A stretch of 64,000 nt of DNA from Nonomuraea solani (GCF_900108335.1 NZ_FNVT01000014.1:124001-188000); one strand, 5' to 3'. Shown: positions 40,238 to 48,702, counted from the first letter of the stretch. Notes: generated by a model not told the origin, from the sequence alone. A program made the numbers and translations.

Positions 40238-40816
40238 CTACTTGGCGATGGGGCGGGCCTTGACGTGCATGCGCTCGCCCTGCGGGCCGAACAGGGCGAG
40301 CACCTCGGCGGGCTCGTCGTCCGGGTTGACGAACGCGTGCGGCGTCCGGGTGTCGAACTCCGCCACCTCGCTCGCCGAGAGGATCACGTCGTGCTGCCCG
40401 AGCAGCAGCCGCAGCCGCCCGGACAGGACGTAGAGCCACTCGTAGCCCTCGTGCACCTGCTGCTCCGGCTCGTAGCCCGGCCAGTGCGGCGGATAGATCT
40501 GCTTGTACGCCTGCATCCCGCCGGGCCGGCGGCTCAGCGGAATGTACGTCATGCCGAACCGCTTGTCCGGCCGCATGTGCACCCGCGGATCGCCGGTCAC
40601 CGGCGCGTCGATCAGCTCGTCGAGCTGCACCTGGTAGGCCCGCGCCAGTTGCAGCATCAGCTCCAGCGTCGGCCTGCGCCGCCCCGATTCCAGGCGCGAC
40701 AGGGTGCTGACCGAGATGCCGGTGCTCTTGGAGAGCTGCGCCAGCGTCGTCCCGCGCTCCTGGCGCAGGCTCCGCAACCGCGGGCCCACCGCTTGGAGCA
40801 CTTCCTCGAGATCCAT
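40238..40816 (-). CDS. XRE-cupin transcriptional regulator
   Basis: A 192-residue regulator: N-terminal XRE helix-turn-helix (RLRSLRQERGTTLAQLSKSTGISVSTLSRLESGRR, about 13-47) and a C-terminal cupin_2 sensor (about 110-185; EGYEWLYVLSGRLRLLLG, FDTRTPHAFVNP). It is divergent from the thioredoxin-reductase/methyltransferase fusion gene across 92 bp. The inverted repeat TTGCCATTCCGGCAA lies just upstream of its start. This regulator-target arrangement recurs in actinobacteria, so control of the fusion gene is likely. Confidence 0.88.
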   Translation of the reverse strand: MDLEEVLQAVGPRLRSLRQERGTTLAQLSKSTGISVSTLSRLESGRRRPTLELMLQLARAYQVQLDELIDAPVTGDPRVHMRPDKRFGMTYIPLSRRPGGMQAYKQIYPPHWPGYEPEQQVHEGYEWLYVLSGRLRLLLGQHDVILSASEVAEFDTRTPHAFVNPDDEPAEVLALFGPQGERMHVKARPIAK

Positions 40817-40826
40817 GCCTCCTAGC

Positions 40827-40841
40827 TTGCCATTCCGGCAA
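40827..40841. promoter_or_regulatory. candidate XRE operator (inverted repeat)
   Basis: TTGCC-ATTCC-GGCAA is a perfect 5-bp inverted repeat 11 bp from the XRE start codon in the shared divergent promoter region. It is a plausible autoregulatory site; short IRs also arise by chance in GC-rich DNA. Confidence 0.35.
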
Positions 40842-40908
40842 CGAAATTTGTCAATTCGCCGGCTCCTGGCGGACAGTGGCGCAGCGACTGAAAGAGAGAG
40901 GAACCGCG

Positions 40909-42492
40909 ATGTACGACGTGATCGTGATCGGCGGCGGGGCCGCCGGGCTGGGCGGCGCGCTCACCCTGGGGCGGGCCAGGCGCAGCGTGCTGGTGATCGA
41001 CTCGGGGCAACCGCGCAACGCCCCGGCGAAGGGCGTGCACGTCTATCTGACCCGGGAGGGCATGTCACCGCTGGACCTGCTGGCCGCCGGCCGTGACGAG
41101 GTGGCCGGATACGGCGGCGAGATCATGACCGGCACCGTGACGGCGGTGGAGAAGGCCGGCGGCCGGTTCCGCGTCGTGCTCGGCGACGGCGCCACCGTCG
41201 AGGCGGCCCGGCTGCTGGTGACCACCGGCCTGGTGGACGAGTTGCCCGCCGTGCCGGGGCTGGCCGGGCGGTGGGGCCGCGAGGTGCTGCACTGCCCGTA
41301 CTGCCACGGCTGGGAGGTACGCGACCAGCCCATCGGCGTCCTGGCCACCGGGCCGATGTCGGTGCACCAGGCGCTGATGTGGCGGCAGTGGAGCGACGAC
41401 GTGACCTTTTTCGTCCACGACCGGCCCGACCCGGGCGACGAGGCCCGGGAGAAGCTCGCCGCCAGGGGCATCACCGTGGTCGAGGGAGAGGTGACCGGCG
41501 TCGAGGTGACCGATGACCGGCTCACCGGCGTACGGCTGGCGGACGGCCGCGTGATCCCCCGTCAGGCGATCGCCGTCGCCACCCGCATGACCGCCCGCGC
41601 CGGGTTCCTGGCCGATCTGGGGCTGGAGACCGCGGAACTGGAGATGGGCGGCCACGTCATGGGCACCTACATCCCGGCCGACCCGTCGGGCGCGACCAGC
41701 GTGCCGGGCGTGTGGGTGGCGGGCAACGTCACGAACCTGGTCGACCAGGTCATCTCCGCGGCGGCGGCGGGCGTCCGCGCGGCCGCGGCCATCAACGGCG
41801 ACCTGATCAACGAGGAGACCGAGGCCGCCGTCACCGCCCGCCGGGTCTACCGGGCCCATGGGGACCACGACTCCTCCACCCCGGAGGAGTTCTGGGACGC
41901 CCGCTACGGCCAGAGCACGCGGTTGTGGAGCGGCGACCCCAACGTGGGGCTCGTCCGCGAGGCCGCGGACCTGCCGCCGGGCCGCGCCCTCGACCTGGGC
42001 TGCGGTGAGGGTGCCGACGCCATCTGGCTCGCGTCCCGGGGATGGCGGGTCACCGCCGCCGACGTCTCCGGCGTCGCCCTCGACCGCGCCGCCGTACACG
42101 CGGAGAAGGCCGGTGTGGCGGAGTCGATCGACTGGCAGCGGCACGACCTGGACCTCTCGTTCCCCGAGGGCCGCTACGACCTCGTCTCCGCCTCCTACCT
42201 GCACCCACCGGCGAAGCGGTCCTGGGAGAAGATCCTGCGCTCCGCGGCGGCGGCGGTCGCGCCCGGCGGCGTGCTGCTCGTCATCGGGCACACCGGATGG
42301 CCGTCCTGGGAGGCCGAGCGCGGGACCGGCACTCACTTCCCGACGCCGCAGGAGGTGTTCGACGACCTCGAACCGGCGGCGGGGGAGTGGGAGCCGCTGG
42401 TCGGCGAGGAGTTCGAACGCGCCCAGAACGGCCTCGACGGCCGCCACGGGACCCGCAAGGACTACGTACTCAAGCTCCGCCGCCTGCGCTGA
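40909..42492 (+). CDS. thioredoxin-reductase-like oxidoreductase fused to SAM methyltransferase
   Basis: A 527-residue two-enzyme fusion. Residues 1 to about 315 form an FAD/NAD(P)-binding protein of the thioredoxin reductase class: FAD motif IVIGGGAAGLGG, redox pair C129-P-Y-C132 (HCPYCHGWE) and the FAD-binding end GVWVAGNVTNLVDQVISAAAAG. Residues about 325-527 form a class I methyltransferase (motif I LDLGCGEG, 361-368; HDLDLSFPEGRYDLV) related to tellurite/thiopurine-type methylases. Coupling reduction and methylation suggests a detoxifying step on a metalloid, disulfide or thiol substrate; that is inference. The divergent XRE-cupin gene probably regulates it. Confidence 0.88.
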   Translation: MYDVIVIGGGAAGLGGALTLGRARRSVLVIDSGQPRNAPAKGVHVYLTREGMSPLDLLAAGRDEVAGYGGEIMTGTVTAVEKAGGRFRVVLGDGATVEAARLLVTTGLVDELPAVPGLAGRWGREVLHCPYCHGWEVRDQPIGVLATGPMSVHQALMWRQWSDDVTFFVHDRPDPGDEAREKLAARGITVVEGEVTGVEVTDDRLTGVRLADGRVIPRQAIAVATRMTARAGFLADLGLETAELEMGGHVMGTYIPADPSGATSVPGVWVAGNVTNLVDQVISAAAAGVRAAAAINGDLINEETEAAVTARRVYRAHGDHDSSTPEEFWDARYGQSTRLWSGDPNVGLVREAADLPPGRALDLGCGEGADAIWLASRGWRVTAADVSGVALDRAAVHAEKAGVAESIDWQRHDLDLSFPEGRYDLVSASYLHPPAKRSWEKILRSAAAAVAPGGVLLVIGHTGWPSWEAERGTGTHFPTPQEVFDDLEPAAGEWEPLVGEEFERAQNGLDGRHGTRKDYVLKLRRLR

Positions 42493-43099
42493 CCGAGGCC
42501 GTCTGGCTGCGGTAGGAGTGGCCGAGCTCGGGGCCGAGACCGAAGTAGTGGCGGAAGTTGTAGATCAGCGGGCTCCAGGCGGCCGGGTCCACGTGCTGGG
42601 TGCCGGGCACGACGATGCGCGGGTCGGCGTGCACCTTGGAGACGGCGGCCTCGGCGATGACGAACGAACCCGAGACGTCCCCGCGCACGCTCTCCGCCCT
42701 GGCCTCGAACTGCAGCGGGCAGCCCGCCACGCGCGGCGGGCGCACGCCGTCGGAGGGTTCGGCGCGCAGGCCGGCGGCGGCGAACTTGTCGGGCTCGAAG
42801 CGGCAGCCCGCCGGTTTGGTCGCCGGTACGGGGTCGCGGCCGGTGAGCGGCGCCAGGCGCTCCACCGCGGCCCACTGGTGCGGCGCGGGCAGGTTGATCA
42901 CCAGGTCGGGGCGCTGGGCGAGGTTGCGCGCGGTCTGGCCCTCGGGGCCCAGGCCGAGGACGATCACCTTGCCCAGCGCCCACGCCGACGACATGGGCGC
43001 CAGGTTCCAGGAGCCGTCCGCGTTCTCGGTCGACAGCAGGACGACCGGGGTTCCGAAGTACAGGATGTTCGGCTCGATGGTCATGTGGTCCGTGGTCAT
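42470..43099 (-). CDS. flavin reductase-like domain protein
   Basis: A 209-residue FMN-binding split-barrel protein of the flavin reductase/DIM6-NTAB type: ILYFGTPVVLLSTENADGSWNLAPMSSAW, LGLGPEGQTARNLAQRPDLVINL and the later PLQFEARAESVRGD. It probably transfers electrons to or through FMN. It overlaps the end of the convergent fusion gene by 23 bp. The N-terminal MTTDHM offers two possible starts. Confidence 0.85.
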   Translation of the reverse strand: MTTDHMTIEPNILYFGTPVVLLSTENADGSWNLAPMSSAWALGKVIVLGLGPEGQTARNLAQRPDLVINLPAPHQWAAVERLAPLTGRDPVPATKPAGCRFEPDKFAAAGLRAEPSDGVRPPRVAGCPLQFEARAESVRGDVSGSFVIAEAAVSKVHADPRIVVPGTQHVDPAAWSPLIYNFRHYFGLGPELGHSYRSQTASVSAGGGA

Positions 43100-43124
43100 G
43101 GACCGCAGCCTAGGAACGGGACGT

Positions 43125-43310
43125 TCAAGCCCCGGCCGAAGCGTGCCCGGCCTTCGACTGGGCGTGCAGGGCCTCCATGGCCCGCACGAGGGCGAGATTC
43201 GCGGCGTTGAGCTGGCGTACGTGCTCTTCGAGCTGGTTCACCCGCTTCTTGAGCGCCAGCAGCTCGGCGTCGAGCACCGGCGCTTCCATGACCATCCGGC
43301 CACCGATCAT
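43125..43310 (-). CDS. small coiled-coil protein
   Basis: A 61-residue protein with a leucine heptad (LLALKKRVNQLEEHVRQL, continuing NAANLALVRAMEAL) predicted to form a coiled coil. The ATG at 43310 has GGAGG nine bases upstream, better than the ATG six bases earlier. It lies 115 bp downstream of manA on the same strand in an unusually A/T-rich region with its own inverted repeat. Function unknown; similar short zipper peptides act as oligomerisation or regulatory partners. Confidence 0.55.
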   Translation of the reverse strand: MIGGRMVMEAPVLDAELLALKKRVNQLEEHVRQLNAANLALVRAMEALHAQSKAGHASAGA

Positions 43311-43372
43311 CTTCATCCACCTCCACAATGCGGACAAGTTCGATGGTGGCCGCGTGTCGCCCCCGTGCATAG

Positions 43373-43394
43373 CGGTAAAAGTCTGGCTTTACCG
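43373..43394. promoter_or_regulatory. inverted repeat upstream of coiled-coil gene
   Basis: CGGTAAA-(8 nt)-TTTACCG is a perfect 7-bp inverted repeat in a locally A/T-rich stretch between manA and the coiled-coil gene. It could be an operator for the small gene or a weak hairpin. Confidence 0.4.
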
Positions 43395-43425
43395 GGACTT
43401 GTGGCACTATTTCCTGATAAAAGAT

Positions 43426-44580
43426 CTACAATGTAAAGGCCCCGGGCTCGGCGCGGTACGCGACGCCCTTGCCCGACAAGATCGTCGAAGGGGCACCGGC
43501 CGGAACGAACGCCGACTGGCCGGGCCGCAGGGACACCTCACCGACCACGGCCTCACCCTCGATGCAGACGACGATCTGCGGCACTCCGCCGGGCAGGGTG
43601 TGCGTGCCCAGGTCATAGCGGGTCAGCGCGAACTCGGGGGCGGGCGGCCGGTAGGCGTGCTCGCCGGGGGCCCCGCTCTCGGGCGCCACGACGTGCGGGT
43701 CCGACGGCGTGAAGTCCACCACGCGCATCAGCTCGGGCACGTCCACGTGCTTGCCGGTGAGCCCGCAGCGCAGCACGTTGTCGGAGTTGGCCATGATCTC
43801 GACCCCGATGCCGCCCAGATAGGCGTGCGGCACCCCGGCACCCAGATAGAGCGCCTCGCCCGGCTCCAGCGTGACGTGGTGCAGCAGCAGGGCGGCCGCC
43901 ACGCCCCGGTCGCCGGGACAGGCGCGGGCGATGCCGGCGTACACGGCGAAGTCGTCGGAGTCGAGCAGGGCCCGCTCGATCTCGGCCCGCAGCGGCGCCG
44001 AGCCGTCGTCGAGCATCTCGGCGAACACGGTGCGCACCGCCCGCGCGGGCTCTTCGGTCCTGAGGGTGCCGATCCAGGGCCGCAGGCCGGGCAGGCCGAG
44101 GCGGTCGAGGAGGTCCGCGGTGGCGGCGGGCGCGCGGAACCCGCACAGCCCGTGGAAGGGCGTGATCGCGCAGACCATCTCGGGCTTGTGCGAGGCGTCC
44201 TTGTACGTACGCGCGTAGTCGTCCAGCGGCACCCCCCGAGCCGTCTCGTCGGCGAACCCGGCCCGCGCCTGCTCGATCGTCGGATGCACCTGCAGCGACA
44301 GCGGCCGCGCGATGGCCAGCACCTTGAGCAGGTAGGGCAGCACGGGCCCGAACCTGGCGGCGACCGCCTCGCCGAGCGTTCCGGCGGGGTCGCGGGCGAT
44401 GAGCTCGTTCAGCGGGAGCCCGTCCACGGTCGAGGGGTCGCCGGGGTGGGCTCCCATCCAGAGCTCGGCCTGGGGCCGCCCGGTCGGCTCGGTCCCGAAG
44501 AGCTCGGGCAGGGCGGTGACCGACCCCCAGTCGTAGGGGCGGATGGTGGTGGCCAGGCGCATGGGCGCGGTCTGTGGCAC
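43426..44580 (-). CDS. manA: mannose-6-phosphate isomerase, class I
   Basis: Interconverts fructose-6-phosphate and mannose-6-phosphate, feeding GDP-mannose and glycan synthesis in the cytoplasm. The 384-residue protein has the zinc-site motifs SLQVHP and SHKPEM and the family signature EIMANSDNVLRCGLTGKHVD with the catalytic Arg. The cupin barrel ends at the C-terminus. GTG 44580 has GGAG eight bases upstream; the ATG at 44562 is the alternative. It is divergent from a TetR gene across 99 bp. Confidence 0.93.
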   Translation of the reverse strand: MPQTAPMRLATTIRPYDWGSVTALPELFGTEPTGRPQAELWMGAHPGDPSTVDGLPLNELIARDPAGTLGEAVAARFGPVLPYLLKVLAIARPLSLQVHPTIEQARAGFADETARGVPLDDYARTYKDASHKPEMVCAITPFHGLCGFRAPAATADLLDRLGLPGLRPWIGTLRTEEPARAVRTVFAEMLDDGSAPLRAEIERALLDSDDFAVYAGIARACPGDRGVAAALLLHHVTLEPGEALYLGAGVPHAYLGGIGVEIMANSDNVLRCGLTGKHVDVPELMRVVDFTPSDPHVVAPESGAPGEHAYRPPAPEFALTRYDLGTHTLPGGVPQIVVCIEGEAVVGEVSLRPGQSAFVPAGAPSTILSGKGVAYRAEPGAFTL

Positions 44581-44652
44581 GGCGTGGGCTCCAATCGTCG
44601 GAATGGAGCGTAGAACGGGTTCGGCGCGTCCGCGCGACCGGGGGGCGTACGC

Positions 44653-44676
44653 TATACATCGGTACAGTAAAGTATA
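44653..44676. promoter_or_regulatory. candidate TetR autoregulatory site
   Basis: TATAC and GTATA flank a 14-base core containing GGTACAGTA, directly before the TetR ATG at 44680. The A/T-rich 24-bp element stands out and may combine a -10 region with an operator. There is no ribosome site, so the TetR transcript is probably leaderless. Confidence 0.45.
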
Positions 44677-44679
44677 CAA

Positions 44680-45294
44680 ATGACCGTACCCGATCCCGAA
44701 GACCTGACCGCCCGCGCCCGCATCAGGGACGCCGCGATGCGCCACATCGGCGAGCACGGCTTCGAGCGGGCCACGATCCGCGGGATCGCGGAGAGCGCCG
44801 GCGTGTCGCTGGGCCTGGTGCGCCACCACTTCGGCTCCAAGCAGGGCCTGCGCGAGGCGTGCGACCAGCACCTGATGAAGATCATCCGCCGCCTGCACGA
44901 GGAGGCCGAGCACGCCGCGCCGGGCGCGCCCGGCCTCAACCCGATCGCCGCGATGGGCCCCTACCAGGGCTACATGGCGCGGGCGCTGACCGAGGGCTGG
45001 GCGGGGCCGCTGTTCGACGAGATGGTGCGGATCGGCGAGCGGTGGCTGGCCGAGGACGACGAGAAGCGGCCCGACCCGCCCGCCACCGACCCGAAGACGC
45101 GCTCCACGCTGATCGCGGCGATGGCGCTGTCGGTCGGGGTGCTGAGCCGGCACGTCGAGCGCGGCATGGAGATCGACCTGACCACCCCGGAGGGGCAGGA
45201 GAAGCTCATGCTCGCGATCCTGGACGTCTACTCCCGCCCCCTGCTCACCCCCGAGATGGCGGCCGCCGCCCGAGCCGCCCTGCGCAAACCCTAG
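44680..45294 (+). CDS. TetR family regulator
   Basis: A 204-residue regulator with an N-terminal helix-turn-helix (RIRDAAMRHIGEHGFERATIRGIAESAGVSLGLVRHHFGSKQGL, about 14-57) and a helical C-terminal domain. It starts 4 bp after a palindromic element and has no ribosome site. It converges on the P450 gene with a 4-bp overlap of stops. It is divergent from manA, but whether it controls manA is unknown. Confidence 0.88.
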   Translation: MTVPDPEDLTARARIRDAAMRHIGEHGFERATIRGIAESAGVSLGLVRHHFGSKQGLREACDQHLMKIIRRLHEEAEHAAPGAPGLNPIAAMGPYQGYMARALTEGWAGPLFDEMVRIGERWLAEDDEKRPDPPATDPKTRSTLIAAMALSVGVLSRHVERGMEIDLTTPEGQEKLMLAILDVYSRPLLTPEMAAAARAALRKP

Positions 45295-46613
45295 CGAGCG
45301 CGCGGGCCCAGCAGGACGGGCATGGTGCGGGTGCTGTTGCCCAGCAGCGTGTCCAGCGGCGGCAGCTCCTCCGGCGGCACGGCGAGCGTCATGCCGGGGA
45401 ACGCCCCGAACAACGCCCGCAGCGCGATCTCACCCTCCAGCCTGGCCAGCGGCGCGCCGAGGCAGAAGTGCGGCCCGTGCCCGAAGGCCAGGTGCGTGAC
45501 CTGCGGGCGGGTGATGTCGAACCGGTGGGCGTGCTCGCCGTACTGGCCCGGGTCGCGGCCGGCGGAGGCGAAGCAGGCCAGCACGGGCTCCCCGGCCCGC
45601 AGGCGCACGCCGTCGATCTCCAGGTCCTGCACGGCGTAGCGCATCGGGAAGTACGCGATCGGCGAGTCCCAGCGCAGCGTCTCCTCCACGGCCGCGCTGT
45701 AGGGGCACTGCCCCGAGCGCAGCAGGTCGAGCTGGTCCGGCGAGCTGAGCAGGGCGCCGATGGCGTTGGTGATCAGGTTGACGGTCGTCACGTGCCCGGC
45801 GATGAACAGCAGCTCGATCGTGGCGAACAGCTCGTCCTCCGACAGCCGCCCGCCGTCCTTCTCGTGCAGCTCGAACAGGTCGGAGATGAGGTCCTCGCCG
45901 GGCGTGCCGCGTCGTGCGTCGATGATCTGGTCGAGCAGCTCGCGCAGCCGTTCGCGCAGGGCGGGCGAGTCCTCCAGGCCGCCCACCTGGGCCACGGCGT
46001 CGGTGAGCCGGTGCAGCTCGTCCTGGTGGGCCTCCGGGATGCCGATCAGCTCGGAGATGACCTCGCGCGGCAGCGGATAGGCGAACTCCAGCCGCAGGTC
46101 CACCGGCTCGCCGGGCGGCATCTCGGCCAGCCGGTCGATCAGCCGGTCGGTGAGCTCCTCGATCCGGGGGCGCAGGCCGTTCAGCCGGCGTTGTGAGAAC
46201 GCGGCGGTCAGCGGCATGCGCAGCCGGCGGTGGCGCTCGCCCTCGGCGTTGAGCATGGACGTGTCGGTGACGATGCGATCGATGGCCGAGCCCGGCGGCA
46301 TGGTGTCCCGGCGGCCCCAGTGGTGCAGTTCTCTGGACATGCCGGGATGCGTGAGGACGGTCATGAGCGTCTCGTACCGGGTGGCGGCCCAGACCGGGCA
46401 GCCTTCGGCGCTCACGGGCACCAGCGGCCCGGCCCGCCGCAGCCGGTCGTTGTCGGCGTGCATGTCGGGCGTGGCCGGATCAAGAACAAAACGGCCGTCA
46501 CCCGTGTGCGTGGCCGGGCCGGGGCCGACGTCCGGGCCGGGGCCGGGTTCGAGGTCCTGGCCGTCGCCGTGGCGGGCGGCCGGGTCGAGGTCGGAGCGGC
46601 TGTCGTCTGCCAT
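45291..46613 (-). CDS. cytochrome P450 with altered I-helix motif
   Basis: A 440-residue P450 with an N-terminal low-complexity extension (about 40 residues rich in Asp, Gly, Pro). The heme loop FGHGPHFCLGAPLA is intact (Cys384) and the K-helix E311-x-x-R314 is present. The I-helix reads AGHVTT (272-277): the acidic residue normally before the threonines (AGxET) is Val275. This may alter proton delivery, as in P450s with atypical chemistry. It is the last gene of an operon with a FAD oxidase and a cucumopine-synthase-like protein (3 bp gap to the oxidase), so it likely tailors their product. Confidence 0.88.
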   Translation of the reverse strand: MADDSRSDLDPAARHGDGQDLEPGPGPDVGPGPATHTGDGRFVLDPATPDMHADNDRLRRAGPLVPVSAEGCPVWAATRYETLMTVLTHPGMSRELHHWGRRDTMPPGSAIDRIVTDTSMLNAEGERHRRLRMPLTAAFSQRRLNGLRPRIEELTDRLIDRLAEMPPGEPVDLRLEFAYPLPREVISELIGIPEAHQDELHRLTDAVAQVGGLEDSPALRERLRELLDQIIDARRGTPGEDLISDLFELHEKDGGRLSEDELFATIELLFIAGHVTTVNLITNAIGALLSSPDQLDLLRSGQCPYSAAVEETLRWDSPIAYFPMRYAVQDLEIDGVRLRAGEPVLACFASAGRDPGQYGEHAHRFDITRPQVTHLAFGHGPHFCLGAPLARLEGEIALRALFGAFPGMTLAVPPEELPPLDTLLGNSTRTMPVLLGPRAR

Positions 46614-46616
46614 GGT

Positions 46617-47705
46617 TCACCCCGTTCGTCGCGGGCCGACCGCCAGCGCGGTCACGTCGAAGCCGGGATCCTGTCCGAGATAGAGGTCGCGGACGAGCTC
46701 ACCGGCGGCCGGCGCGTTGCACAGGCCGTGACCGGAGAAGCCGGTCGCGTACAGGAAGGCCGGCGGCCCCGGCTGGTGGCCGACGAAGGCGGTCTTGTCC
46801 GGGCTGGCGTCGCGCAGGCCGGTGACGGCCGTGTGCAGCGCGACCCCGGCCAGGCTCGGGTACGTGGCGGCGACCTGCACGGCCACGTCCCGCCGCCACG
46901 ACTCGCGGTCGGGCCCCGGATAGCCCATGCCGATCAGCATCCGGTCGTCGCGCACCCGGATCAGCAGGCCACTGGCGGCGTGCAGGGTGACCGGGACGTC
47001 GGGCGTGCCGGGCGGCAGCGGGTCGGTGGTGAGCAGCTCCTGCTCGATCGGCTCGATGAGCGGCATGTCCACCCCGGCGCACCGGACCAGCGAGGCCGAC
47101 CAGGCGCCGGCGGCGCACACGATCGCGTCGGCGGCGATCTCACCGTCGGCGGTCTGCACGCGCCCGGCCTCCGGGTCGATGGCGGTCACCGGGCAGCCGG
47201 TACGCAGCGCCGCCCCGGCCTGCTCGGCCGCCCGCGCGTAGGCGGTGACGATGGCCGTGGTGTCGGAGATGTAGGCGTCCGGCGAGTACGCGGCGGCCTG
47301 GAGCGGCAGGTCGCCGATGAGCGGGTTGCGCCGCCTGGTCTCCTCCGCGCTGATCAGCCCGACGTCGACCCCGGCCGCGTGCTGGGCGGGCAGGTCGGCC
47401 TCGAAGGCGGCCACCTGCTCGCGCTCGGTGAACAGCACCAGGTAGCCGACCTGCCGCAGCGGCAGCTCGGTGCCCGGCCTGCTGGGAAAGGCGCGATAGG
47501 CGTCGAGGCTGCGTACGGCCAGCGCCGAGCTGATGGCGTTGCCCGCGAAGTAGGAGCGCACCACGTCGGCGGTGGCGCGCGAGGCGCCGGAGCCCAGCGT
47601 GCCGCGCTCCAGCAGCGTCACGTCGGCCCCGGCCTCGGCCAGGTGGAAGGCGATCGACAGGCCGATGACGCCCCCGCCGATCACCACCACCCGTGACCCT
47701 GTCAT
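46617..47705 (-). CDS. DAO-family FAD-dependent amine/amino-acid oxidase
   Basis: A 362-residue flavoprotein of the D-amino-acid oxidase/sarcosine-glycine oxidase family: the FAD-binding motif VVVIGGGVIGLSIAFHLAEAG near the N-terminus, GSGASRATADVVRSYF, DAIVCAAGAWSASL and the late GFSGHGLCNAPAAGELV. Enzymes of this class oxidise secondary or primary amines of amino acids to imines. ATG 47705 overlaps the stop of the upstream cucumopine-synthase-like gene (ATGA), so the two are co-translated. Opine-type products or secondary amines are attractive substrates in that context. Confidence 0.85.
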   Translation of the reverse strand: MTGSRVVVIGGGVIGLSIAFHLAEAGADVTLLERGTLGSGASRATADVVRSYFAGNAISSALAVRSLDAYRAFPSRPGTELPLRQVGYLVLFTEREQVAAFEADLPAQHAAGVDVGLISAEETRRRNPLIGDLPLQAAAYSPDAYISDTTAIVTAYARAAEQAGAALRTGCPVTAIDPEAGRVQTADGEIAADAIVCAAGAWSASLVRCAGVDMPLIEPIEQELLTTDPLPPGTPDVPVTLHAASGLLIRVRDDRMLIGMGYPGPDRESWRRDVAVQVAATYPSLAGVALHTAVTGLRDASPDKTAFVGHQPGPPAFLYATGFSGHGLCNAPAAGELVRDLYLGQDPGFDVTALAVGPRRTG

Positions 47706-48649
47706 GCCGGGGTCCCCTGGATCCTGCGCAGGTGCTCGCCCGCCTGCCACGGGAACAGGTGCAGGTTCCAGCCGCCCAGGCAGTTGCAGTAGAGCGCCAT
47801 GTGCCCCATGACCGCGATGAAGTCCTCGTGGCTGTTCAGCCGCTCCAGCCCGGTCAGCAGCCGCTGGGTGAAGTCCCACAGCCGGTCCAGGCCGCAGTAG
47901 CCGAGGAACTCCGCGGGCGTGTGGGCGAGCTGGCGGGTCATCTGGCGCAGCCACGGCATCGGCATGCCGTCCAGGGCCGCGCGGACGAGGCCGCCGTAAC
48001 AGCTGTAGCCGAGCGGCCGGGTCTCGCCGTTGACGAACAGCAGCGTGGTCAGCACCGTCTCGTAGCTGCCCGCGCCCGACGGGATCCGGCCCTCGTGCAG
48101 GTCGAGCAGCTCGCGCGGCGGGTCCAGCCAGATGCGCTCGGTCTCGGCGTGCACCTCCTTGACGAGCTGGTTGAGCTGCGGGTCGCCGACGGGCATGCGC
48201 GGCAGGTCGTGCCCGCCGGGGCCGCCGGCGCGGCGCACCTCGGCCATCACGGGCTCCTTGGTGGCGTAGACCGAGTGCCACACCTCGCGGCCGGCCTGGG
48301 CGAGCGCTTCGAGGTCGGACTCGTCGACCTGGCCGACCGGCGTGGCGGTCATGGGTTCGGTCAGCTCGCCGTACTTGATGCCGAGGTGCTGCAGCCGCGA
48401 GCAGAACAGGGTGCCGTCGGGGACGGTGCGCCGGTCCACGCGGTACTCCGCGGGCGCGTGCAGCAGCGTATGAACCGGGGCGAGGTGGTACAGGTGATAC
48501 CCGGCGACGAGGGCATGACCTTGCAGGCTGCGGTAGGGCAGCGCGTCCCACAGGCACGTGGCCAGTGAGGGGTTGCGCTGATCGAGTTCGGCCCCCACGG
48601 TGATGCCGAGGCTGGGCCAGGCGATTTCCACACGCTTAGATTCGTTCAC
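47702..48649 (-). CDS. cucumopine-synthase-like protein (cyclophilin-like plus helical bundle)
   Basis: A 315-residue soluble protein. The N-terminal half (VEIAWPSLGITVGAELDQRNPSLATCLWDALPYRSLQGHALVAGYHLYH) looks like the cyclophilin-like barrel of cucumopine synthase, and the C-terminal half is helical with conserved Trp/Tyr (GAGSYETVLTTLLFVNGETRPLGYSCYGGLVRAA, FIAVMGHMALYCNCLGGWN). In plant-pathogenic bacteria the related enzyme cyclises a histidine-ketoglutarate imine by a Pictet-Spengler-type reaction. The family call is from memory of the fold pattern, so it is moderate. The gene heads a three-gene operon with an FAD oxidase and a P450. Confidence 0.5.
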   Translation of the reverse strand: MNESKRVEIAWPSLGITVGAELDQRNPSLATCLWDALPYRSLQGHALVAGYHLYHLAPVHTLLHAPAEYRVDRRTVPDGTLFCSRLQHLGIKYGELTEPMTATPVGQVDESDLEALAQAGREVWHSVYATKEPVMAEVRRAGGPGGHDLPRMPVGDPQLNQLVKEVHAETERIWLDPPRELLDLHEGRIPSGAGSYETVLTTLLFVNGETRPLGYSCYGGLVRAALDGMPMPWLRQMTRQLAHTPAEFLGYCGLDRLWDFTQRLLTGLERLNSHEDFIAVMGHMALYCNCLGGWNLHLFPWQAGEHLRRIQGTPA

Positions 48650-48702
48650 AGTACGTCACTCTATCGACACAAATCGTGACGATAGAGGGAGGGTACGGCT
48701 AT

